Source of the DNA: Chloroflexaceae bacterium
Lineage (GTDB): Bacteria; Chloroflexota; Chloroflexia; Chloroflexales; Chloroflexaceae
Reading direction: 5' to 3'
NCBI GenBank assembly: GCA_012032475.1
Contig: JAAUSY010000017.1
Location: forward strand, 1-40,366
DNA length: 40,366 bases
Part shown: positions 1 through 7,573 of the stretch, in pieces
Layout: the number at the start of each line of letters is the position of its first letter
Position numbering within the stretch: the first letter of the stretch is position 1
Translations under genes and position numbers: made by a program
Notes under the pieces: generated by a model
Database searches by the model: none
The model's input: only the letters and a program-made list of their open reading frames with translations
What the model was told of the DNA's origin: nothing

Positions 1-2
1 AT

Positions 3-131
3 GAGCGGCTCGTGCTCCGCAACAGCCCGGATATTGGCGACGTGCGCACGAAGCTGGCGCTGCTTGAGCCGATGGGCGTGAGCGTTGAGCGGCCAGAAGC
101 ACACTGCCTGGCGCTGGGGCTTCGTCGCTGA
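3..131 (+). CDS. murA: MurA N-terminal fragment (5' end outside window, frameshifted)
   Basis: This is an open frame entering from the left edge and ending at TGA 129-131. It encodes residues such as [20 protein letters not shown], which match the MurA segment that follows the catalytic KNA loop (usually NVPDIADVRTMLELLESLGV). MurA transfers enolpyruvate from PEP to UDP-GlcNAc, the first committed step of peptidoglycan synthesis in the cytoplasm. The family sequence continues directly in the next frame from position 131, so one base appears to be missing between about 105 and 130; the GGGG run at 117-120 is the best candidate. The stop overlaps the next ATG as TGATG, so a genuine split with translational coupling cannot be excluded, but a sequencing deletion is more likely. 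Confidence 0.75.
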   Translation, partial: ERLVLRNSPDIGDVRTKLALLEPMGVSVERPEAHCLALGLRR

Positions 132-1186
132 TGCCCGTCGAACCTGACCCGTTGTTGTGTCGCAAGATTCGGACCTCGACGCTCCTGGCCGGGCCACTGC
201 TGGCGCGGTTTGGCTTTGCGCGGCTGCCCCGTCCAGGGGGCGATGCCATCGGGCGGCGGCGGCTGGATACCCACCTGCTGGCGCTCAGCACGCTAGGGGC
301 TTCGGTTGAAGTGACCTCCCATGGGTATGAGTTTCGCGCCAGTAGATTGCGCGGGGCGGATATCTTTCTGGATGAGATGAGCGTGACCGGCACCGAGCAC
401 GCCATCCTGGCAGCCGTGATGGCCGAAGGGCATACGACGATTGGCAATGCGGCGTCTGAGCCGCATGTGCAGGATGTGTGCCGCTGCCTGAACGCGATGG
501 GGGCGCGGATTGAGGGGATAGGGACGAACGTGCTGGAAATCGAGGGGGTTTCGAAACTGGGCGGGACGGACTATACCATTGGCCCGGACTTCATGGAGGT
601 GGGGGCGCTCATTGGTCTGGCGGCTATCACGGGGAGCGAGCTACGCATTACCGACGCTCGCCCGCGTGACCACCGCATGACGCGCATTGTCTTTGGCAAG
701 CTCGGCGTGACCTGGAACTGCGAGGGTGAGGATATTGTTGTTCCGTCCGGGCAGGAGTTGCGCATCCAGGAGGATATCCACGGGGTCATCCCCAAGATTG
801 ACTCGTCGCCCTGGCCGGGCTTCAACCCGGATTTGCTCAGCACGGCGCTGGTGGTGGCGACCCAGGCGACCGGGACGGTGCTAATTCACGAAAAAATGTT
901 TGAAAGCCGCCTGTTCTTCGTGGACCGGCTGATTGGGATGGGGGCGCGGATTGTGCTGTGCGACCCGCACCGCGCCGTGGTCGTTGGCCCGTCGCAGCTC
1001 TATGGCGAGCCAGATGGGCTGCCAAGCCCGGACATCCGCGCCGGGATGGCGTTGCTGCTGGCGGCGCTCTGTGCGAAGGGGCGGAGCATTATCTACAATA
1101 TCGGCCAGATTGACCGCGGCTATGAGCGGATTGAGGAGCGCCTTGCCGCGCTTGGAGCCAGGATTGAGCGGGTGTCATCGCCGTGA
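131..1186 (+). CDS. murA: UDP-N-acetylglucosamine 1-carboxyvinyltransferase (main part)
   Basis: This 351-residue frame carries most of MurA (family length about 420-430), the enzyme making UDP-GlcNAc-enolpyruvate for peptidoglycan. Visible family features are [17 protein letters not shown] near residue 12, the active-site loop [16 protein letters not shown] near residues 35-50, [10 protein letters not shown] near 228 with the conserved Asp, [13 protein letters not shown] near 301, and [15 protein letters not shown] near the C-terminus with the conserved Arg. The loop cysteine that fosfomycin alkylates (Cys115 in E. coli) is Asp here, a substitution known from naturally fosfomycin-resistant MurA enzymes. 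The apparent start ATG lies inside the family alignment, so the true protein begins upstream of the window and this frame follows a single-base frameshift. Confidence 0.88.
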   Translation: MPVEPDPLLCRKIRTSTLLAGPLLARFGFARLPRPGGDAIGRRRLDTHLLALSTLGASVEVTSHGYEFRASRLRGADIFLDEMSVTGTEHAILAAVMAEGHTTIGNAASEPHVQDVCRCLNAMGARIEGIGTNVLEIEGVSKLGGTDYTIGPDFMEVGALIGLAAITGSELRITDARPRDHRMTRIVFGKLGVTWNCEGEDIVVPSGQELRIQEDIHGVIPKIDSSPWPGFNPDLLSTALVVATQATGTVLIHEKMFESRLFFVDRLIGMGARIVLCDPHRAVVVGPSQLYGEPDGLPSPDIRAGMALLLAALCAKGRSIIYNIGQIDRGYERIEERLAALGARIERVSSP

Positions 1187-1242
1187 GGCCGGGGGTATGA
1201 AATTGCTGCTCACGACGTTGGAAAACCATATCCCCGACCCCA

Positions 1243-2412
1243 TCATCCAACTGGCTCCGGCGGGCCAAACCACACTTCCAGCACGCCGTTCCGGAAGGTC
1301 GCCCGCGTGGCCGGGCGGTCTGCCAGCACCAGAGGCAGGATCATGTCCCGGCGGAAATTGCCAATCTCCACAAACAGTTCGTCGCCTCGCTTGGTCAATG
1401 ACACTTTCCCAATTTCGACATGGGGCAGCGGCAGCCGCAAGATGTAGGTTTCCCCGTCGCGCACGATTTCCTGGGTGGTTCCGCGGAACTGCACCCGGAC
1501 GGGGTCAACCTCGCGGAAGAGGGCGTTGCCCACCTCCGAAAGGTCCTTCAGCCCGTGCAGGTCACGCGCATAGTAGGGAGATTCCCAGATGGGCAGCGGG
1601 GTGAAGATATCGTAGACCTGCTGGCGGTAGGTCTGCTGAATACGGGCCAGTTCTTGCATAAAGGTGCCTTCCGCCGAGTCGGGGGGGATGACGCGGTTCA
1701 GCACCACGCCGTCTATCGGGTAGCCGAACAGCGAGAGGTAGGTGGAGGCTCGTTGCGCTTCCTTGATGACCATGCGCTCCGGGTTGACCACCAGACGGTA
1801 GGAACAGACCTCCGGGTCAATCAACGTTTCGCGCAGGGCATCCACCCCCCGCGACAGTTTCTCCAGTGAGGAAAATACATCGGTGGAAGGCACCAGCGCC
1901 TTCACCAGGGGCCGTGCGGCCTTGAGCGTGTCCGGCTCCCAGTCGAGGATACGCTCGGCATACCACCGGAAAGTGTCGGGCATCGTCAGCAGTCGCACGG
2001 TTTCTCCGGTCGGGGCGGCATCCACAACCACCACGTCGAAATGGCCGTCCCGTGCTTGGCGGCGGATGTGGAGCAGGCTGACGACCTCTTCCATCCCAGG
2101 GATAATCGCCATCTCCTCGGCGGCAACGTCGTCCATCCCCCGTCGGCGCAGCACCGCCGAAAGGTATTTCTGAAGTTTGCCCCAGTTCTGGCGCACTTCT
2201 TCCAGCACGTTGATCTCCTGCCCCCACAGCAGGTCAGAAATCTGGGTGGGCAACGAGCCAAGCGGAATATCCAGCGCGTCCGCCAGACTGTGCGCCACAT
2301 CGGTGCTCACCACCAGGGTCCGGTATCCGAGTTCCGTCGCCCGGACGGCCGTTGCTGCGGCGGTGGTGGTCTTCCCAACGCCACCCTTGCCAAGATAGAG
2401 AATGAGACGCAT
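1243..2412 (-). CDS. ArsA/GET3-family ATPase with C-terminal HSP20-like domain
   Basis: This 389-aa protein begins with a deviant Walker A motif, GKGGVGKTTTAAA (residues 8-20), typical of the ArsA/GET3/MinD superfamily. DVAHSLADAL follows as the A-loop/switch I region, then DVVVVDAAPTGETVRLL (about 125-141) as the Walker B/switch II segment, and VVLNRVIP further on. Residues from about 305 to the end form a beta-rich segment resembling the HSP20-like domain often fused to bacterial ArsA homologues. Family members bind ATP as dimers and serve as arsenite-pump ATPases or as tail-anchored-protein targeting factors. No arsB, arsC or arsR neighbour is present and the Cys metalloid-binding set is not evident, so arsenite transport is not supported. 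It converges on murA with a 56-bp gap. Confidence 0.85.
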   Translation of the reverse strand: MRLILYLGKGGVGKTTTAAATAVRATELGYRTLVVSTDVAHSLADALDIPLGSLPTQISDLLWGQEINVLEEVRQNWGKLQKYLSAVLRRRGMDDVAAEEMAIIPGMEEVVSLLHIRRQARDGHFDVVVVDAAPTGETVRLLTMPDTFRWYAERILDWEPDTLKAARPLVKALVPSTDVFSSLEKLSRGVDALRETLIDPEVCSYRLVVNPERMVIKEAQRASTYLSLFGYPIDGVVLNRVIPPDSAEGTFMQELARIQQTYRQQVYDIFTPLPIWESPYYARDLHGLKDLSEVGNALFREVDPVRVQFRGTTQEIVRDGETYILRLPLPHVEIGKVSLTKRGDELFVEIGNFRRDMILPLVLADRPATRATFRNGVLEVWFGPPEPVG

Positions 2413-2490
2413 GCGAGTTTTTTCCTTCGGGGGTTCAGCCCCCTATCCCAATCCCAGGGGATACCAGTTCGAGATCCTGCCAGCGTGAGC

Positions 2491-2499
2491 ATTATACCA
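2491..2499 (-). promoter_or_regulatory. Extended -10 promoter for the ArsA-like gene
   Basis: On the minus strand the sequence reads TGGTATAAT, an extended -10 (TGn-TATAAT), about 80 bp upstream of the ArsA-like start. No good -35 hexamer lies 16-18 bp further upstream, which fits an extended -10 promoter. Confidence 0.5.
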
Positions 2500-2556
2500 C
2501 AGCCTTCCCCACGTCTGGGGGATGACGGGGGATGCATGGAACGATTCCCCCGGATC

Positions 2557-2565
2557 TGGTATACT
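2557..2565 (+). promoter_or_regulatory. Extended -10 promoter for the M28 peptidase gene
   Basis: TGGTATACT on the plus strand is an extended -10 about 70 bp before ATG 2634. It is divergent from the extended -10 of the ArsA-like gene, so the intergenic stretch 2413-2633 would hold two back-to-back promoters. No strong -35 is visible. Confidence 0.4.
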
Positions 2566-2633
2566 TGGGACTGGCGAAAGGACGAGAAGGCGAAGCGTTC
2601 AGGAACCGGCCAGGAACAAGGAACCAGAAACCT

Positions 2634-3497
2634 ATGACCAGACCCACTGCTTCTTCTAAACTTTCATCAGTGCTGCACCAGCGCGTGCTGACGCGCCGCC
2701 AGTTTCTCCAATCGGTGCTGGTGTTGCTCGGCGGGTGTGCCACCGCACGGGGCCCCGCGGGGACCGAACCCACCAGCGTTGCCGCGACGGCCACCCCTCC
2801 CCCCACGGTGCTCCCCCAGTTGGCGCACTTCAGCGGCGACTTTGCCTTTCACCATGCGATGGCGCAGATGCAGTATGTGCCGCGCCACACGGGCACCGAA
2901 GGCTGGCGCAAATGCGGAGACTACATCCTGAGCCAGTTTGCCACGCAGGGGTGGGTCGCCGAAGAACAGCCCTTCGTCTATCAGCAAACCGACTGCCGCA
3001 ACCTGATTGGCAAGCGGGGCGAAGGTCCGCTGCTGGTCATCGGGGCGCATTACGACAGCCGCCGTCGGGCCGACCGTGACCCGGACCCGGCCCAACGCAC
3101 CGAGCCAGTGCCGGCCGCCAACGATGGAGCCAGCGGCGTTGCGGTTCTGCTCGAACTGGCGCGGGTGCTCAGGCCAGAGGACCTTCAGCGGACTATCTGG
3201 CTCGTGGCCTTCGACGCGGAGGATAACGGCGGCCTGGATGGGTGGGACTGGATTGCTGGCTCACGCCACTTCGTCAGCACCCTCACCCAGACGCCCCAGG
3301 GCATGGTCCTGGTGGATATGATTGGCGACGCGGACCAGCAGATATACTACGAAGGCAACTCGCACCAGCAGATGCGCGAACAGATCTGGCAGGTTGCCGC
3401 CGACCTGGAATACCCCGCCTTTCTGCCAGAACTGCGCCACACCATGATAGATGACCACATCCCCTTTGTTCAGGAGGGCATCCCGCGGTTGACCTGA
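2634..3497 (+). CDS. M28-family glutaminyl-cyclase-like lipoprotein (frameshifted before its end)
   Basis: From ATG 2634 the N-terminus is a signal sequence with a twin-arginine-like LTRRQFLQS followed by the lipobox LLGGC, so the protein is probably exported and lipid-anchored. The body is a zinc-dependent M28 aminopeptidase/glutaminyl-peptide cyclotransferase fold: GAHYDSR with metal-binding His/Asp, ANDGASGVAVLLELARVL with the bridging Asp, AFDAEDNGG with the catalytic Glu, and VDMIGD. The final metal-binding His lies in the displaced downstream frame (YWHTTQDTLD). At about 3482-3485 one C seems to be missing: restoring it gives IPAVDLIDFDYPYWHTTQ and extends the protein to 3709, about 358 aa. 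An upstream in-frame start at 2532 is possible but would place the signal peptide internally. Confidence 0.82.
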   Translation: MTRPTASSKLSSVLHQRVLTRRQFLQSVLVLLGGCATARGPAGTEPTSVAATATPPPTVLPQLAHFSGDFAFHHAMAQMQYVPRHTGTEGWRKCGDYILSQFATQGWVAEEQPFVYQQTDCRNLIGKRGEGPLLVIGAHYDSRRRADRDPDPAQRTEPVPAANDGASGVAVLLELARVLRPEDLQRTIWLVAFDAEDNGGLDGWDWIAGSRHFVSTLTQTPQGMVLVDMIGDADQQIYYEGNSHQQMREQIWQVAADLEYPAFLPELRHTMIDDHIPFVQEGIPRLT

Positions 3498-3709
3498 TTG
3501 ACTTCGACTACCCCTACTGGCACACCACCCAGGATACGCTGGACAAAATCAGCACCGAGAGCCTGGAAGCCGTGGGTCGCACCCTGGAGGAATGGATACA
3601 GCGCGGCGCACCGGGAATGCCCCCATCCTCTCCCCCGGTAAGCACCCAGTTGCACGTACCGCTGGTGCTCCACCACCGGCGCCGGGAAGAGGGGGAGCAC
3701 GCCGTATAG
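3485..3709 (+). CDS. C-terminal part of the M28 glutaminyl-cyclase-like protein in the shifted frame
   Basis: This stretch in the +1 frame reads AVDLIDFDYPYWHTTQDTLD and continues through a helix (ISTESLEAVGRTLEEWIQ) to TAG 3707-3709. The family's last zinc ligand His (YWHT) and the DTLDKIS turn are unmistakable, so it is the missing tail of the gene at 2634. It has no start codon or ribosome site of its own. A single C insertion in the CCC run at 3482-3484 joins the two parts. Confidence 0.75.
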   Translation, partial: AVDLIDFDYPYWHTTQDTLDKISTESLEAVGRTLEEWIQRGAPGMPPSSPPVSTQLHVPLVLHHRRREEGEHAV

Positions 3710-3788
3710 CACGGACCGGGATGTTCCCCTGGTTTCTCGCCGGCCCTGACCGTACCCGTCACGCGTCATTCATCACTCATCACTGATT

Positions 3789-4721
3789 ATGAGCAAACGT
3801 TGTATTATCCTGAACCCGCGGGCCGGGCGCGGCCTGGCCGAGCAGCACCGCCCGGCCCTGGAACACGCCTTGCACCGGGCGGGACTCTCCTTCGACCTGG
3901 TGACCACCCACACGGACCGGGGCGCTACCACGCTGGCCTCGCAGGCCATTGAACAGGGCTACCGGCAGATTATCGCCGTCGGCGGAGATGGAACCTTCCA
4001 CGAAGTTATCAACGGCATCTTCAGCAGCCGCGGCCCGCGTGGCGGAGAGAGGGAGGGGGTGGCGCTTGGTCTGGTGGCGATGGGCACCGGCAATGACTTC
4101 ATCAAGTCGCTGGACGGTATGAAGCCCGGCGATATCTCCGGCACCGTCCGTCGCCTGGCTGAGGGGCGCACCCGAATGATTGACGTGGGCCGGCTCACCA
4201 TCACGACCGCGAGAGGAACCAGCACCCGCTACCTGCTCAACGACCTGGGGATAGGCATTCATGCCCTGGTAGCTCAAGAAGTGCTCAAACTCACCCGGCT
4301 GAGGGGAGCCATGGTCTACGCCGTTGCGGTGCTGCGGGCGCTGGCGGTCTACCGTCCCCGACGGATGACCGTTGCCTGCGAGGGCCACGAAATCTCCCGA
4401 AAATTCTTCCTCGTCAGCGCGGGCAACGGGCGCTGTCAGGGGGCTGGGTTTCGTCTCACCCCCGATGCCCTGCTTGACGATGGCCTGCTTGACCTGTGTC
4501 TGGTAGGCGCGGTCCGCCTCGATGAGATGATCCGCTACTTCCCGCGGGTGCTTAAAGGAACCCACACCCGCCTGTCCCCCGTCCGAATGCTCCGCACCCG
4601 CCGGGCCGTCGTGGAGAGCGACACCCCGATGCTGGTTTCATCCGATGGCGAGGTGGTGGCAACTGACGCGCACCGGGTTGAGGTTGAGGCCATTCCGCAG
4701 GCGCTCGAATTGATTGTATAA
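3789..4721 (+). CDS. Diacylglycerol/sphingosine-kinase-like lipid kinase (YegS/DagK family)
   Basis: This 310-aa soluble protein begins with the DAGK catalytic-domain signature: ILNPRAGRG (residues 7-15), then IIAVGGDGTFHEVINGI around 60-76 (GGDGT nucleotide-binding loop), and LGLVAMGTGNDFIKSL around 95-110. The C-terminal half contains the beta-rich domain with GNGRCQGAGFRLTPDALLDDGLLDL, matching the usual GGG.P.A...DG.LD motif. Length is normal for the family. The likely reaction is ATP-dependent phosphorylation of a membrane lipid such as diacylglycerol; the actual substrate cannot be read from sequence. The start ATG 3789 is preceded by no strong Shine-Dalgarno, but the N-terminal motif fixes it. 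Confidence 0.88.
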   Translation: MSKRCIILNPRAGRGLAEQHRPALEHALHRAGLSFDLVTTHTDRGATTLASQAIEQGYRQIIAVGGDGTFHEVINGIFSSRGPRGGEREGVALGLVAMGTGNDFIKSLDGMKPGDISGTVRRLAEGRTRMIDVGRLTITTARGTSTRYLLNDLGIGIHALVAQEVLKLTRLRGAMVYAVAVLRALAVYRPRRMTVACEGHEISRKFFLVSAGNGRCQGAGFRLTPDALLDDGLLDLCLVGAVRLDEMIRYFPRVLKGTHTRLSPVRMLRTRRAVVESDTPMLVSSDGEVVATDAHRVEVEAIPQALELIV

Positions 4722-4722
4722 T
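4717..4722 (+). promoter_or_regulatory. Possible -10 box for parB
   Basis: TATAAT overlaps the stop codon of the lipid kinase gene, about 117 bp before the parB ATG. A poor TTCCGC lies 18 bp upstream as a possible -35. The perfect -10 hexamer is the only real support. Confidence 0.35.
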
Positions 4723-4787
4723 ACTGGTATGGATGAGCACGGATGTAGCGAACAACCACGCACGGCGCATGGCCGAGTGCCATTGAC

Positions 4788-4815
4788 GCACCAAAGCACC
4801 AAAGCACCGAAGCAC
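4788..4815 (+). repeat. Short 8-bp tandem repeat upstream of parB
   Basis: Three and a half copies of an 8-bp unit, GCACCAAA (third copy GCACCGAA), sit 24 bp before the parB ATG. The function is unknown; the location just before the GAAAGGA ribosome site suggests only simple-sequence expansion. Confidence 0.5.
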
Positions 4816-4838
4816 GGAAAAACCGAAGAAAGGACGGC

Positions 4839-5237
4839 ATGAAACTGCTCTATCTCGACCCTAACCTGCTCGAACCAGACCCGGAGGGCGCACGCGAGGA
4901 ACCAGGCGACGTGGATGGACTGGCAAAGACGATTAACGAACAGGGGTTGCTCCAACCGCTCGGCGTGGTCAGCGTCGGCCAGGGGCGCTACCGCATCGTC
5001 TATGGCAACCGCCGCCGCAAGGCCGCCATTCAGCTTGGCCTGCAAAAAGTCCCCTGTATTCTGCTCGACGCTGATGACCAGGACCTGCTTTTGCAACAGC
5101 TCATCGAAAACGTCCAGCGCCAGGACCTCAACGATATGGAGAAGGCCCGTGCGTTTTCTCGCCTCCGCTCGCGTATCTTCGAAGCGCACGGCAAAAATCG
5201 GAGACCAGCCTTGATGACGAAACCGGACGGGCGGTAG
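4839..5237 (+). CDS. parB: ParB-like partition protein, N-terminal part (frameshifted)
   Basis: From ATG 4839 (preceded by GAAAGGA) the frame encodes the ParB/Srx CTPase fold: LEPDPEGAREEPGDVDGLA, INEQGLLQPLGVV, then YRIVYGNRRRKAAIQLGL near residues 50-67 (the family's G-(E/N)RR-R-AA box) and LIENVQRQDLNDMEKARAF near 88-106. ParB clamps onto parS DNA and, with ParA, segregates chromosomes or plasmids. The tail after AHGKN (residue about 120) is out of frame. At the A5 run 5193-5197 one A appears to be lost; adding it gives KKSETSLDDETGRAVGLTGKT and joins the next frame. The full protein would be about 355 aa. No parA neighbour is present, so it may be a solitary ParB-like protein. Confidence 0.85.
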   Translation: MKLLYLDPNLLEPDPEGAREEPGDVDGLAKTINEQGLLQPLGVVSVGQGRYRIVYGNRRRKAAIQLGLQKVPCILLDADDQDLLLQQLIENVQRQDLNDMEKARAFSRLRSRIFEAHGKNRRPALMTKPDGR

Positions 5238-5239
5238 GA

Positions 5240-5905
5240 TTGACCGGAAAAACCATCCGTCGCTACCTGCACTTGCTGAACCTCCCCCAGGAGGTGCAAT
5301 ACCTCATCCGCCGCGGCGAACTGAACGTTACCCAGGCGCAACACCTCGTTGCCATCCCCAACCCGCTCACCCAGATTGAACTGGCGCGGGCTGCCGTGGA
5401 TGAGGGGATGTCGGCAGCAGACCTGAGCCGCCTGTCACGATACTTCATCAATAACCCCAACCTCACCCTGGAATCCGCCCTTCAGATGCTTGAGCAGGGG
5501 GGGGCTATGGTTGAGCGCCTCGGCCCTGAAGTGACGGTCAGCGGCGGCCCGCTCTCAAAGGGCGCAGCGCTCTCGTCGGAGCCAGCAACCGATGACGACG
5601 ACGATATCTGGTTTGACGACGAGGAGGCCAAAGCCACTGCCGACGACGAGTTTTTGCGGGTCGAGGACGAGACGGTTGAGAACCAGCCCAGAAACAAAGC
5701 CCGCGTCTTTCGCCTCCGCTCGCTCGACCATATGGTCGAAGAAACGGACCGTCTTTCGCGAGCCTATGTCGAAGGTGACCTGGTCAAATGGGTGAAGAAA
5801 GATGACACGGCCCCTTTCAAGGTCCGCCTGCTGCTCAAGCAACTTGAGACGCTGGTGCGCGGGTTGCGCGAGATAGCGCAGCAGCAAGGGTGGGAAGGGG
5901 ACTAG
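5240..5905 (+). CDS. parB: ParB-like partition protein, C-terminal part
   Basis: The frame is open from about 5198 and contains the ParB helix-turn-helix region: VGLTGKTIRRYLHLLNLPQE, then VQYLIRRGELNVTQAQHLV, which would contact the DNA site. A spacer rich in acidic residues (DDDDDIWFDDEEA) follows, then a C-terminal segment with LRSLDHMVEETDRLSRAYVEGDLVKW and LLLKQLETLVRGLREIA, probably a helical dimerisation domain. The nominal start at 5240 lies in the middle of the HTH and has no ribosome site, so this is the same gene as 4839-5237, separated by a one-base deletion. Confidence 0.85.
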   Translation: MTGKTIRRYLHLLNLPQEVQYLIRRGELNVTQAQHLVAIPNPLTQIELARAAVDEGMSAADLSRLSRYFINNPNLTLESALQMLEQGGAMVERLGPEVTVSGGPLSKGAALSSEPATDDDDDIWFDDEEAKATADDEFLRVEDETVENQPRNKARVFRLRSLDHMVEETDRLSRAYVEGDLVKWVKKDDTAPFKVRLLLKQLETLVRGLREIAQQQGWEGD

Positions 5906-5985
5906 CGCGAGGCTTCGGGACGGAATGGGTGGGATATGGATAAACAGGCATACCCGGAGCGTCCGCGGCATCTGGTATCCCGCCA

Positions 5986-6034
5986 GTGACGAGTGGTGCG
6001 TGACAGGTCCGCCACGCATCACTCGCATCGTCAC
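5986..6034. terminator. Hairpin between convergent parB and cpaF
   Basis: The arms GTGACGAGTGGTGCGTG (5986-6002) and CACGCATCACTCGCATCGTCAC (split here as CACGCATCACTCG plus CATCGTCAC, 6013-6034) form an imperfect stem of about 16 pairs with a small bulge. It lies in the 135-bp gap between the stops of two convergent genes, where a bidirectional terminator is expected. No T-tract follows on either strand, so intrinsic termination is inferred only. Confidence 0.45.
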
Positions 6035-6040
6035 ATCACA

Positions 6041-7516
6041 TCACAATTTCACCCCGAAGACCTGTGGCGGCAGGTGGAAGCCGTGGGCTTCGAGCTGTGA
6101 GGTACACTTGGGGCGTACACCGGAGGGGCGGTGTTCGCAGATCAGCTTCCCTTCGGAGGTGCGGTCCACAATGTGGAGCTTGAAGATATCGGAAAGCACC
6201 ACTGTGTCGCCTTCCATCCCCTGGAGTTCGGTAATGTAGGTGATTTTGCGCTGGCCGTCGTCCAGGCGCGACTGCTGGATGATGAAATGCACGGCCACCG
6301 CGATTTGCTGCCGAATGACCATCACAGGCAGGTCCATCCCGGCCATCATACACATGGTTTCCAGGCGGCTGAGCGCCTCACGCGGGCTGTTGGCGTGCAG
6401 CGTTGACATCGAGCCATCGTGGCCGGTGTTCATGGCCTGGAGCATTTCCAGCGCCTCCCCTCCACGACACTCCCCGATGATGATACGCTCAGGCCGCATA
6501 CGCAGCGCGTTGATAACCAGGTCGCGGATACTCACTCGCCCGGTGCCGTCCACATCGGCGGGCTTGGCCTCCAGGCGAATGACGTGGTCCTGAATAAGCT
6601 GCAACTCGGCACTGTCTTCAATCGTTACCACGCGCTCTTTTGTGGGGATAAAGTTTGAGAGGCAGTTAATCAGGGTCGTCTTGCCAGAACCTGTCCCGCC
6701 CGAAACCACAACGTTTTTGCGGCTCACGACGATGGCTTCGAGAAAGTCGGCCATCTGCGGAGTGAACGAACCGAAGTTCATCAGGTCTTGAACCTTGAGC
6801 TTGTTCTTCGAGAACTTCCGAATGGTGATGTTCGTGCCGTCAATTGCGCAGGGCGGAATGACGGCGTTCACCCGGCTGCCATCGGGCAGGCGAGCATCAA
6901 CGAGGGGCCACTTGCGGTCAACGCGGCGGCCCAGCGGACGGATGATGCGGTCCACAATCTTGAGCAGGTGGTCATTGTCGGCAAAGACAATATCGCTTGC
7001 CTGGAGCTTCCCTTTTTTCTCAATGTAGACGCGGTTGGGGCAGTTGACCATGATTTCGGAAATATCGGTTGATTCGACCAGCGGTTGCAGTGGGCCAAAC
7101 CCCAACATTTCGTCGTAGACCAGCTTGAAGAGCCGCTTGGCATCCTCATCGTTGAGTTCTGCCGATTCGGGCATCTGGCGGTAGAAGTGGGCAAAGCGTT
7201 CTTGCAGCATCTTTTCGGTTTCTGGCGTCCGCTTGAGATCGGTGTTGGAGCCAAGGGAAGCCTGGATGCGGTCAACCAGTTTGAGCGAGAGCTTGACCAG
7301 TTCTTTGAATTTCTCGCTGCCGAGGGGCGGGTGGGTCCGGTCGTCCGGAAGCTGAACTCCCGTCGGGGGGGGAGGGGGCGCTTCGACCGGTGCGGCTGCC
7401 GGTGCTGGCGCTCCTTTGGCCTGCTTCGGGGCCGGCTCTGGCGGCGCGGTAACCGGTTGTGGAGCCTCCTGAACTGCGCTTCCGCTACTTCCTCCCAATC
7501 GTTTGAAAAGAGACAT
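6041..7516 (-). CDS. cpaF: CpaF/TadA-type secretion ATPase
   Basis: This 491-aa protein is the hexameric ATPase of a Tad/Flp-type or type II/IV secretion machine and works on the cytoplasmic face of the inner membrane. After a proline/alanine-rich N-terminus (residues 15-55), the N-terminal domain contains FGPLQPLVESTDISEIMVN. The ATPase domain has Walker A VSGGTGSGKTTLIN (about 270-283), VVTIEDSAELQL as the Asp box, and RMRPERIIIGECRGGEA plus DGSMSTLHANS as Walker B and His box. The C-terminus ITELQGMEGDTVVLSDIF is typical of CpaF. A GGAGG ribosome site precedes ATG 7516. It lies 57 bp downstream of the AAA+ gene, probably in one transcript. No tadB, tadC or pilin genes follow. Confidence 0.92.
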   Translation of the reverse strand: MSLFKRLGGSSGSAVQEAPQPVTAPPEPAPKQAKGAPAPAAAPVEAPPPPPTGVQLPDDRTHPPLGSEKFKELVKLSLKLVDRIQASLGSNTDLKRTPETEKMLQERFAHFYRQMPESAELNDEDAKRLFKLVYDEMLGFGPLQPLVESTDISEIMVNCPNRVYIEKKGKLQASDIVFADNDHLLKIVDRIIRPLGRRVDRKWPLVDARLPDGSRVNAVIPPCAIDGTNITIRKFSKNKLKVQDLMNFGSFTPQMADFLEAIVVSRKNVVVSGGTGSGKTTLINCLSNFIPTKERVVTIEDSAELQLIQDHVIRLEAKPADVDGTGRVSIRDLVINALRMRPERIIIGECRGGEALEMLQAMNTGHDGSMSTLHANSPREALSRLETMCMMAGMDLPVMVIRQQIAVAVHFIIQQSRLDDGQRKITYITELQGMEGDTVVLSDIFKLHIVDRTSEGKLICEHRPSGVRPKCTSQLEAHGFHLPPQVFGVKL

Positions 7517-7573
7517 GGATGATTCCTCCAGTTGTGTTCAAAAACCAGGCTGAAACCAGGCTGAATGTTCGGG

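Noticed and set aside
131-133. Genuine two-gene split MurA coupled through TGATG
   Set aside because: The ATG lies inside the MurA fold and neither half could fold alone; the same one-base loss pattern recurs in several other genes of the window.
1243-2412. Arsenite efflux ATPase in an ars operon
   Set aside because: No ars genes flank it and the metalloid-binding cysteines are not apparent; only the broader ArsA/GET3 family is supported.
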